This document shows, piece by piece, positions 1 to 7,050 of a DNA stretch of 8,527 nucleotides. Under the pieces are notes generated by a model. That model was not told the origin of the DNA. It worked only from the letters and a program-made list of their open reading frames with translations, and ran no database searches. The DNA is from Bacteroidales bacterium (GTDB lineage Bacteria > Bacteroidota > Bacteroidia > Bacteroidales > DTU049). The stretch is taken from NCBI GenBank assembly GCA_018056215.1, contig JAGPGB010000037.1:1-8527 (forward strand), given 5' to 3'. The position numbers and the translations under genes are program-made. The first letter of the stretch is position 1; every line of letters starts with the position of its first letter.

Positions 1-2569
1 CATCTTGTTGTTTCTTTTTCTCATTTTCTATCACGGAAGCAGGTGCTTTGTTTACAAAATTTTCGTTTTCTAATTTTTTATTTACGTTATTTAGAAATCC
101 TTTGTAATATTCTAATTCTTTTATTATTTTTTCTTTTTCTTCTTCTAAATTAGTTTCTGGTATCGGTATAGATATAGTTAATGTTCTCACTAATGTTTCA
201 GCAGTATTCATTTGTGGTAATTTATTTGTTATAGACTGTATTTGGGTCATTTTTTTTATTAATTCACTGTATTTATCTATAATATCTTTAAATTCAGAAT
301 TATTATAATAAATTTCTAAATCATTATTTGTTAGATTATATTGTACTTTTAATGATCTGATGGTAGATATTAATTCAAATATAAAACTAATTTCATCTAT
401 AATGTTTTCATCAAAAGTATCGGCTTCTGGCCAATTAGTGAACATGATAGTATCATTTTCATTTGTATTATTATCTAGCAAATGCCATATTTCTTCAGTT
501 ATAAATGGCATAAATGGGTGTAACAGTTGCATTAAAGTTTTGAAAAAATCTAAAGTTTTGTAATAAGTAAATGAATCTATAGGTTGGCCAAATGGCGGTT
601 TTATGAGTTCTAGATACCATGAGCAGAAATAATCCCATATAGTTTTGTAAACAGTTTTGAGAGCATCTGATATGCGATATTCGTTAAAGTTGTTATTTAT
701 TTCTATTATTGATGCTTTTAGTTGTTCAGAAAACCATGATATGCTTTGGTTATTAATAGTGGTAGGAGTTTTATTATCATCTATTTGCCACATTTTTACT
801 AGTCTGAGGGCATTCCAAATTTTATTTGAAAAATTTCTTCCTTGTTCGCAGAGAGATTCATCAAAAAGAAGATCATTACCAAGAGGGCTGGCGAAAAGCA
901 TGCCCATACGTACTCCATCTGCGCCATATTTATTTATTAAGTCTATAGGATCAGGGCTATTTCCTAAAGATTTAGACATTTTACGACCAGATTTATCTCT
1001 GACTATACCAGTGAAGTATACATTATAAAAAGGCACTTCCTTGCGATATTCTATTCCTGCCATTATCATTCTAGCTACCCAAAAAAATAAAATTTCTGGA
1101 GCAGTTACTAGATCATTAGTAGGGTAATAATAGTTGATGTCTTTATTTTCAGGTTCTAAAATGCCATTAAATACAGCTATAGGCCATAGCCAGCTAGAGA
1201 ACCAAGTATCCAAAACATCTTCATCTTGTTTTAAATCATTTTTCTGGATATTAGGATTTTTAGCTTGTGCTAATGCAAAAGCTTCGTCTTCATTATGTGC
1301 TACTACAAAATCTCCATTAGATAAGTACCAAACTGGAATTCTATGTCCCCACCACAATTGTCGAGAGATACACCAATCTTTGATATTTTCCATCCAATGT
1401 TTATATGTATTTATTATTTTATCTGGATAAAATTTAATTATACCATCAAGTACTACTTGTAAGGCTGGTTGTGATAACTCTTTTACTTTTAGAAACCATT
1501 GTAAGCTTAATCTTGGTTCTATAGGTACATCTGTCCTTTCACTATAGGCTACATTATTTTCATAATCCTCGATTTTTTCTATATTACCTTCTTGTTCTAA
1601 AAGTGTTATAATATTTTTGCGAGCTTCTAATCTATCTTGTCCAATGAGAAATTTTGCATTTTGATTTAAATGTGCATCTGGAGTGAAAATATCTATGATT
1701 TCTAGATTATGTTTTTTGCCTATTTCATAATCATTCAGATCATGTGCTGGTGTTACTTTTAAACAACCAGTGCCAAATTCAGGGTCTACATATTCATCTG
1801 CAATGATAGAAATTTCTCTTTTCACTAGTGGTACAAAAACTTTTTTACCAATTAAATGTTTGTATCTATCATCATTAGGATTTACAGCTACAGCAGTATC
1901 TGCTAGTATAGTTTCTGGTCTAGTAGTCGCTATTATCACGTATCCGCTGTTATCTGTTAAATAATATTTCACATAATAGAGTTTGCTATTAGTTTTTTTG
2001 TAAATAACTTCTTCGTCTGAGAGTGCTGTGAGAGCTTGTGGATCCCAATTTACCATTCTGTGGCTACGATATATTAATCCTTTATTATATAGGTCTACAA
2101 ATACATGAATTACACTTTTGTAGTAATTGTCGTCCATAGTAAATGTAGTTCTATCCCAGTCACAGGAGGCTCCCAATTTTTTCAATTGTTCTAAAATTAT
2201 ACCTCCATGTTTTTCTTTCCATTCCCATGCATATTTCATAAATTCCTCACGAGTGAGAGAGTGCTTATCTATACCTTTTTCTCTCAACATGGCTACTATA
2301 CGGGCCTCAGTAGCAATAGATGCATGATCTGTTCCAGGTACCCAGCATGCGTTGTAGCCTTGCATCCTAGCTCTACGAATTAAAATATCTTGTAATGTAT
2401 TATTGAGTACATGCCCCATATGTAGTATTCCAGTAACATTGGGCGGTGGTATTACTATAGTATATGGTTTTTTATTATTTGGTTCAGAATGAAAAAAATT
2501 ATTTTCTAGCCATTTTTTATACCATTTACTTTCTATTTCATTAGCTGTGTAATGTTGAGCTAGGTTCAT
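1..2569 (-). CDS. valS: Valyl-tRNA synthetase (class I), C-terminal end cut by window edge
   Basis: This cytoplasmic enzyme joins valine to tRNA-Val using ATP and hydrolyses mischarged threonine. Reading leftward from the ATG at 2569 gives 856 uninterrupted codons. Landmarks in order are: PPPNVTG followed by the HIGH-type motif HMGH (residues 50-53); PGTDHASIATE near residues 84-94; TTRPET (215-220), which opens the CP1 editing domain; DWCISRQLWWGHRIP (398-412); DTWFSSWLWP; and SGRKMSKS, with KMSKS at 530-534. An anticodon-binding helical domain follows (about 600-780), ending with PFMPFITEEIWH. The last 50 or so visible residues are Glu/Lys-rich and end in KAPASVIENEKKQQD, the tRNA-binding coiled coil typical of the ValS C-terminus. 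By family comparison only about 15-25 residues should lie outside the window. The start is chosen because the N-terminus (YTANEIESKWYKKWLE) matches the family and no in-frame upstream start is evident. There is no Shine-Dalgarno sequence. The gene is transcribed divergently from the barrel-lipA pair. All signature motifs are intact, so it should be functional. Confidence 0.97.
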   Translation of the reverse strand, partial: MNLAQHYTANEIESKWYKKWLENNFFHSEPNNKKPYTIVIPPPNVTGILHMGHVLNNTLQDILIRRARMQGYNACWVPGTDHASIATEARIVAMLREKGIDKHSLTREEFMKYAWEWKEKHGGIILEQLKKLGASCDWDRTTFTMDDNYYKSVIHVFVDLYNKGLIYRSHRMVNWDPQALTALSDEEVIYKKTNSKLYYVKYYLTDNSGYVIIATTRPETILADTAVAVNPNDDRYKHLIGKKVFVPLVKREISIIADEYVDPEFGTGCLKVTPAHDLNDYEIGKKHNLEIIDIFTPDAHLNQNAKFLIGQDRLEARKNIITLLEQEGNIEKIEDYENNVAYSERTDVPIEPRLSLQWFLKVKELSQPALQVVLDGIIKFYPDKIINTYKHWMENIKDWCISRQLWWGHRIPVWYLSNGDFVVAHNEDEAFALAQAKNPNIQKNDLKQDEDVLDTWFSSWLWPIAVFNGILEPENKDINYYYPTNDLVTAPEILFFWVARMIMAGIEYRKEVPFYNVYFTGIVRDKSGRKMSKSLGNSPDPIDLINKYGADGVRMGMLFASPLGNDLLFDESLCEQGRNFSNKIWNALRLVKMWQIDDNKTPTTINNQSISWFSEQLKASIIEINNNFNEYRISDALKTVYKTIWDYFCSWYLELIKPPFGQPIDSFTYYKTLDFFKTLMQLLHPFMPFITEEIWHLLDNNTNENDTIMFTNWPEADTFDENIIDEISFIFELISTIRSLKVQYNLTNNDLEIYYNNSEFKDIIDKYSELIKKMTQIQSITNKLPQMNTAETLVRTLTISIPIPETNLEEEKEKIIKELEYYKGFLNNVNKKLENENFVNKAPASVIENEKKKQQD

Positions 2570-2585
2570 ATTATAAAAATTTGTG

Positions 2586-2593
2586 CAAAATTA
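2586..2593 (-). promoter_or_regulatory. Putative -7 promoter element for valS (TAATTTTG)
   Basis: On the minus strand these bases read TAATTTTG, an exact match to the Bacteroidota -7 consensus TAnnTTTG. The element lies 16 bases before the valS ATG, so transcription would start only about ten bases upstream of the start codon. I do not see a convincing TTTG -33 partner at the usual 19-21 base distance, and the region is so AT-rich that a chance match is possible. Confidence 0.45.
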
Positions 2594-2640
2594 CAAAAAT
2601 ATATGTAAAAAAAATCACCTGTAATTTGTGAAAAAATATC

Positions 2641-2648
2641 TAATTTTG
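2641..2648 (+). promoter_or_regulatory. Putative -7 promoter element for the barrel-lipA operon (TAATTTTG)
   Basis: This is an exact TAnnTTTG match and ends only five bases before the ATG at 2654. If it is the real promoter, the transcript would be leaderless or nearly so. A TTTG lies at 2625-2628, but the 12-base gap to the -7 element is shorter than the usual 19-21, so the -33 box is unproven. The same octamer occurs on the opposite strand at 2586-2593, giving the 84-base divergent gap one element per direction. Confidence 0.4.
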
Positions 2649-2653
2649 TAATT

Positions 2654-3415
2654 ATGAATTCGAAAAATTTCATATTTATTAGTCTTTTATTTATTTCTAG
2701 TGTTTTATTTGCACAGGAGGACATAGCTATTGGTAGTGGATATGAGAGAGGTACTCTGCTAAAGCGATATTTTAGTGTAGGAGCTAATTTAAACACTCAT
2801 GGATGGGGTTTGTTAGCAGATTTTGGTAAAAATGCTAATATTTTTAATAATTATGGAATGCTAATAGAGTTTGTAGATGTTCATTCTTATAAAGAAATAA
2901 AACTAAGAAGAGAAGGTATCATTAATGCCAAATCTTTTGTTTATGGTAAGTTAAATTATGTTTATTTGTTGCGAACTGGCTTTAAATCTGCATCTTTATT
3001 ATATTCTAAACCCTATTGGGGCGGTGTCGCTGTAGGTAGGTTTTATTCTTTTGGTATTAGTAGCTGTTTTACTAAACCAGTATATTTACAAGTGCAAAAA
3101 TATGATTCTTATTACGATTGGAATATAGTAGAGGAGAGGTACAATCCAGAGAAACATTCTATAGATGATATTTTAGGTAGAGGTAGTTTCTTATCAGGAT
3201 TTGATAAAATCAAATATTATCCTGGTATATATTTACAAGGTGGTTTTAGTTTTGATTTTAATGAAAGCCAAGACCAAATTAGAAGATTAGACATAGGTGC
3301 TAGCTTAGATTTATTTTTACATAAAATTCCTATTATGGCTTATGAGAAAAATAATTTTTATTTTTTAACATTTTTCATAAAATATAATATTGGTCAAAAC
3401 TATAATGCGAAATGA
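2654..3415 (+). CDS. Exported protein, probable outer-membrane beta-barrel, upstream of lipA
   Basis: The product has 253 residues and no assigned function. Residues 1-20 form a signal peptide (Lys-4, a Phe/Ile/Leu core, then FA before Gln-21), so it is exported by Sec. The rest has no transmembrane helix. It is rich in Gly, Tyr and Phe with alternating hydrophobic stretches, and ends in an aromatic strand-like segment (about 235-247, FYFLTFFIKYNIG), as outer-membrane barrels do. Distinctive stretches include NLNTHGWGLL (45-54), KPVYL (141-145), ERYNPEKH (161-168), GRGSF (175-179), IKYYPG (186-191) and KIPIMAY (224-230). From memory, these resemble an unnamed conserved Bacteroidota protein family; no search was possible. 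The stop overlaps the lipA start by four bases (ATGA), implying co-transcription and translational coupling. The start is fixed by the signal peptide. A periplasmic or lipid-binding beta protein is the main alternative to a barrel. Confidence 0.65.
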   Translation: MNSKNFIFISLLFISSVLFAQEDIAIGSGYERGTLLKRYFSVGANLNTHGWGLLADFGKNANIFNNYGMLIEFVDVHSYKEIKLRREGIINAKSFVYGKLNYVYLLRTGFKSASLLYSKPYWGGVAVGRFYSFGISSCFTKPVYLQVQKYDSYYDWNIVEERYNPEKHSIDDILGRGSFLSGFDKIKYYPGIYLQGGFSFDFNESQDQIRRLDIGASLDLFLHKIPIMAYEKNNFYFLTFFIKYNIGQNYNAK

Positions 3416-4257
3416 GTGAAGAAAAAATATTAAGAAAGCCAGCCTGGCTTAAAGTTGATCGAACGCCATTAGATTCTTATTCTAATTTACATTCTCCATT
3501 AAATAATGGTCATCTACATACTATCTGTGAAAGTGGTATGTGCCCCAATAAAGCAGAATGTTGGTCGTTAGGAACTGCTACATTCATGATATTAGGTGAT
3601 ATTTGTACAAGAAATTGTAAATTCTGTGCTGTCAAGACTGGTAAGCCTTTACCACCAGATCCTAATGAACCTGATAGTATTTTGGAAATAGTAAAAACAT
3701 TATCATTAAAACATGTAGTATTAACTTCGGTTACCAGAGATGATCTGCCAGATCAAGGAGCTAATCATTGGGCTAGATGTGTAGAACTATTAAAAAATGC
3801 CAATCTCACAGTAGAGGTTTTAGTACCTGATTTTGATGGTAATCGTGATTTAATAAAAATCGTAGCTAATGCTAAACCAGATATTTTCTCACATAATTTA
3901 GAGACAGTTAGATCACTATCTAAGCTGATAAGATCTAAAGCTACTTATGATAAAAGTTTACATACTTTAGAAATTGCTGCTTCATTTGGTCTAACTACAA
4001 AAAGTGGAATAATGGTTGGATTAGGTGAAAAATTTGATGAAGTTCTTGATGTAATGGATGATTTATTAAATGTAAATTGCAGAATATTAACCATTGGTCA
4101 ATATTTGCAGCCATCAAAAAATAATTATCCTGTTAAAGAATATGTGAATCCAAAAATTTTTGATGAATATAAAAGCATTGCTTTGAAAAAAGGATTTAAA
4201 TATGTAGAATCTGCACCATTAGTGAGATCATCATATCATTCTGAAAAAATTTTATAA
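3412..4257 (+). CDS. lipA: Lipoyl synthase (radical SAM)
   Basis: This enzyme inserts two sulfur atoms at C6 and C8 of the protein-bound octanoyl group. The product is the lipoyl cofactor of pyruvate and 2-oxoglutarate dehydrogenases and the glycine cleavage system. The 281-residue protein carries both iron-sulfur sites. The auxiliary cluster motif is CESGMCPNKAEC (Cys-39, Cys-44, Cys-50), with the conserved C-terminal RSSY (272-275) supplying the serine ligand known in the family. The radical-SAM motif is CTRNCKFC (Cys-65, Cys-69, Cys-72). Other family signatures are LTSVTRDDLPDQG, DIFSHNLETV, KSGIMVGLGE, LTIGQYLQPS and YVESAPLVRSSYHS. Length is slightly under that of the E. coli enzyme, and nothing essential is missing. 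The ATG lies within the ATGA overlap with the upstream barrel gene, so translation is probably coupled. No lipB (octanoyltransferase) or lplA is in the window, so the octanoyl substrate must come from a gene elsewhere. Confidence 0.97.
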   Translation: MSEEKILRKPAWLKVDRTPLDSYSNLHSPLNNGHLHTICESGMCPNKAECWSLGTATFMILGDICTRNCKFCAVKTGKPLPPDPNEPDSILEIVKTLSLKHVVLTSVTRDDLPDQGANHWARCVELLKNANLTVEVLVPDFDGNRDLIKIVANAKPDIFSHNLETVRSLSKLIRSKATYDKSLHTLEIAASFGLTTKSGIMVGLGEKFDEVLDVMDDLLNVNCRILTIGQYLQPSKNNYPVKEYVNPKIFDEYKSIALKKGFKYVESAPLVRSSYHSEKIL

Positions 4258-4359
4258 AAAATATTTATAATTTTGAAAAATTTTTTACATCCATTTAAAT
4301 ATTTATTATTAATTTGGCTGCAAAATTTTAATAAAGTATAATTTTTAAAAAAAATCAAT
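4258..4359 (+). other. AT-rich intergenic gap between lipA and the propeller gene
   Basis: These 102 bases hold no gene. Their right end contains the probable promoter of the next operon. I see no GC-stemmed terminator after lipA. The only candidate is an AT-only five-pair stem with a short loop at about 4269-4282 followed by a few T, too weak to call in this background. Confidence 0.7.
4313..4346 (+). promoter_or_regulatory. Putative Bacteroidota-type promoter for the propeller-Fn3 operon
   Basis: A TTTG at 4313-4316 is followed after 22 bases by TAATTTTT at 4339-4346. The second box matches TAnnTTTG except for its last base. The spacing is close to the 19-21 bases known for this promoter class. 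The predicted start of transcription would lie about ten bases before the ATG at 4360. The leader is A-rich with no Shine-Dalgarno sequence, as is usual in Bacteroidota. Confidence 0.45.
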
Positions 4360-7038
4360 ATGCGAAGACTTGAATTTTTATTAAGTGTAGTATTAATAAT
4401 GGCATTATCATTAGGTATTAATGCTCAAAACAACAAAGGGAAAAATAATTTAAAAAATTCCCCACTAAAATCTCAACAATTACAGTGGATAAATGTAGGA
4501 CCCACAAATATAGGAGGTCGCACGAGAGCTATTATGATAGATAAAAATAACTCTTCTATCATTTATGCTGCTAGTGTATCTGGAGGAATATGGAAAAGTA
4601 TTTCTGGTGGTACTTCATGGAGCATGTATGCTACTACAGATAATATGTTTATATCTTCTTTAATAAAAGATAAAGATGGATATATATATTTCGGCACTGG
4701 TGAATATTATGCTAGTCCTATAGGAGATAATAATGGTGGCACAGGGTTCAGAGGAAATGGTATTTATAAAAGTACTACTCCCAATGGTAGTGAATTTCAG
4801 TTACTATCAGCTACACAAGTTACAGGACTAAGCTCACCATTTTTATATACTAATAATTTAGCAGTCAATTTATCTACAAATAAAATTTTTGCTGCTTCAA
4901 ATAAAGGATTACAAGTATCTGAAGATGGTGGTCAAACATGGTATAATCCTATTGGCACTAGTGGTGTTCCTACTCAAACTTGTTATGATGTAGAGGTAGC
5001 TAATGATGGTACTGTATATGCAGCTATTTATAGATATATATATAAATCATCTAATGGAGATAATGGTAGCTTTGTACAGCTTTCAAATCCATGGGGATCA
5101 GCTGTTTCTAGAATAGAAATTGCTGTAATGCCTACTAATTCAAATATTATCTATGCTATTGTCATTGATAATAATGGAAATTTAGGCGGTGCTTATCGTT
5201 CTAGTGATGGTGGAACAAATTGGGAACTAATAGGCCCTGGTGGTAGTTCAAACTTTTATCCATTTAATCAAGAAGGATTTTATGCTTGTGCTTTAGCTAT
5301 AGATCCATTTGATCAAAATCATATTTTATTAGGTGGTGTTGATTTATGGGAATATTATTATGGTGGCAATTGGGAGCAAATATCTTCCTCTGTATTAGAT
5401 GAGACTAGTTTATTATATTTACATTCTCATCAACATAAAATTGTTTTTGATCATAATGTAGAAGGTGTAGTTTATATAGCTAATGATGGTGGCGTTTTTA
5501 AAGGTATCAAAGATGCTACTTATGATGTTTTTACCTTTAATAATGCAAATAGAAATTATGTAACTTCTCTCTTCTTTTCATTAGCTTGCAATTCATATAA
5601 TCAACTAATGGGTGGCACTCATAATAATGGAACAGTTCTTTTACCTAGACAAACTATTGATTCTACTAAAGCAGTAAAATTTTTATATGGTACTGGTGGC
5701 TATGTGGCTATGTCTAATCTAGACAAAAATATGATTATTGGCTCTTATCCATATGGCGAAATGTATAGATCTAATGAATTTGGTGGTAATGCTCAAACAT
5801 TTTACTCCACTGGATTGCTTGCTAATATAAAAACTTTAGGTGGTGGCGAGATGGGTTCTAATACTTTCTCTTCATATTTAGCTCCTATACTTTTAAAAGA
5901 AGGGTATAATATGAATTCTACTGACAGTGCAACTTTTGTTAATTTGAATGATACAACTCTGCATGCTGGTGATGTAATAATGGTAAAAAGTCCTGTAAGT
6001 AGTTTGTTTTTTAACTATACTTTAACTTCTGATTTAGCTCCTGGTGATTCAATTAGAGTACAAGATTATTTATATGCTAACTTATTTGTCGGATTGAAAG
6101 GTTCTGTGTGGATGACTCGTGGCTTACATGATTATTCTGGTGCTCCTAAATGGTTTAGAATAGGGACAACTGCTAACAATAGTGAATATCCACAATGTAT
6201 GGCTATAAGTAGTGATAATAATTATTTATTTGTTGGTACAGCTGAAGGCAAAGTTTATAGAATTTCTAATTTATTAAATGCTAAAGATAGTTTATCTGCA
6301 GATAATCGCAGTATTTATTGCGTAGTAACTACTGATCTAATTTATAGTATTTCTAATAGGCCGATAACTTCTATTTCAGTAAATCCTGATGATCCGAATA
6401 AAGTAATAATTACTGCTGGTGGTTATAGTGCTTCTACTTATGTGTATTATTCTAATAATGCTACGTCTGATTCACCTACATTTACAAATAAAACTGGTAA
6501 TCTACCTAAATATCCCGTATATACTTCTTTATTTGTAAAAGCAAATCCAAATATTATTTTATTGGGAACTGAATTTGGAATATATTCTACTGATAATATC
6601 GCAGCTACATCACCTTCATGGAGTGCTGATAACGAAGGTCTCGGTAATGTACCAGTGTATATGTTGACACAGCAAGATTTTTATAATTATGGTTCATCTA
6701 ATTATGGTGTGATTTATGCTGCTACTCATGGTAGAGGTATATTTGCTAATTATAAATACCATATAGTGTCTATCGATGATTTTGTAACTGAAGATAATAA
6801 TCTGTCAGTATATCCTAATCCTGCCACAGATTACATAAATATTGATAATAAGATGGGTAATAATCCATTTACTGTAAGCATTTATAATATGAATGGACAA
6901 TTAGTTTATGTTAAATTAATTAGTGATAATTCTAATGCTACTATTCAAATTCCTGTTAGCTCTCTTAATAGTGGTACATACATTATTAGCTGCCAAGGGA
7001 ATAATAAAATGTATAGCTCTAAGTTTGTAAAAGAATAA
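4360..7038 (+). CDS. Secreted sortilin/BNR-type beta-propeller protein with type IX sorting domain
   Basis: The product has 892 residues. The signal peptide spans about 1-22 (MRRLEF start, hydrophobic core, INA before Gln-23). The mature part opens with WINVGPTNIGGRTRA, a common first strand in Bacteroidota VPS10/BNR-like propellers. Asp-box-like turns follow: SISGGTSW (80-87), SEDGGQTW (187-194) and SSDGGTNW (281-288), with a degenerate NDGGVF (375-380). Further blade strands include LFVGTAEGKVYRI (from 623), SVNPDDPNKVIITAGG (from 673), LLGTEFGIYST (734-744) and YAATHGRGIF (786-795). A non-repeat segment lies at about 505-600. Residues 815-892 form a type A type IX sorting domain: LSVYPNPATDYINI (815-828), then SIYNMNGQLV, then LNSGTYII. 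It should cross the inner membrane by Sec and the outer membrane by the type IX system, which removes the sorting domain. Its ligand is unknown. Sialidases also use Asp boxes, but I see no sialidase FRIP motif or catalytic set, so I do not call an enzyme. A gene for another secreted protein follows after 12 bases. Confidence 0.87.
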   Translation: MRRLEFLLSVVLIMALSLGINAQNNKGKNNLKNSPLKSQQLQWINVGPTNIGGRTRAIMIDKNNSSIIYAASVSGGIWKSISGGTSWSMYATTDNMFISSLIKDKDGYIYFGTGEYYASPIGDNNGGTGFRGNGIYKSTTPNGSEFQLLSATQVTGLSSPFLYTNNLAVNLSTNKIFAASNKGLQVSEDGGQTWYNPIGTSGVPTQTCYDVEVANDGTVYAAIYRYIYKSSNGDNGSFVQLSNPWGSAVSRIEIAVMPTNSNIIYAIVIDNNGNLGGAYRSSDGGTNWELIGPGGSSNFYPFNQEGFYACALAIDPFDQNHILLGGVDLWEYYYGGNWEQISSSVLDETSLLYLHSHQHKIVFDHNVEGVVYIANDGGVFKGIKDATYDVFTFNNANRNYVTSLFFSLACNSYNQLMGGTHNNGTVLLPRQTIDSTKAVKFLYGTGGYVAMSNLDKNMIIGSYPYGEMYRSNEFGGNAQTFYSTGLLANIKTLGGGEMGSNTFSSYLAPILLKEGYNMNSTDSATFVNLNDTTLHAGDVIMVKSPVSSLFFNYTLTSDLAPGDSIRVQDYLYANLFVGLKGSVWMTRGLHDYSGAPKWFRIGTTANNSEYPQCMAISSDNNYLFVGTAEGKVYRISNLLNAKDSLSADNRSIYCVVTTDLIYSISNRPITSISVNPDDPNKVIITAGGYSASTYVYYSNNATSDSPTFTNKTGNLPKYPVYTSLFVKANPNIILLGTEFGIYSTDNIAATSPSWSADNEGLGNVPVYMLTQQDFYNYGSSNYGVIYAATHGRGIFANYKYHIVSIDDFVTEDNNLSVYPNPATDYINIDNKMGNNPFTVSIYNMNGQLVYVKLISDNSNATIQIPVSSLNSGTYIISCQGNNKMYSSKFVKE

Positions 7039-7050
7039 AAAAATAATAAT

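Noticed and set aside
360..2327. Several plus-strand open frames of 64-123 codons within the first 2.3 kb
   Set aside because: They lie antisense to valS, which is continuous on the minus strand with all its motifs. Their translations show no family features.
2566..2796. Minus-strand open frame of 76 codons overlapping the divergent promoter and the barrel gene
   Set aside because: It overlaps the barrel signal peptide coding region and runs through the intergenic gap to the valS start. It has no recognisable features and is best explained as a shadow.
4269..4286. AT-only inverted repeat followed by T residues after lipA, as a possible terminator
   Set aside because: The stem is about five A-T pairs with no G-C pair, and such patterns arise often by chance in this AT-rich sequence.
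4594..5226. Asp-box repeats suggesting a sialidase
   Set aside because: Asp boxes are shared by many non-enzymatic BNR/VPS10 propellers. No FRIP motif or arginine triad could be recognised, and the overall layout matches secreted Bacteroidota propeller proteins.
4999..5492. Recurring short GCTAATGATGGT words, considered as a DNA repeat
   Set aside because: They encode Ala-Asn-Asp-Gly turns in propeller blades and reflect protein repeat structure with biased codon use, not a DNA element.
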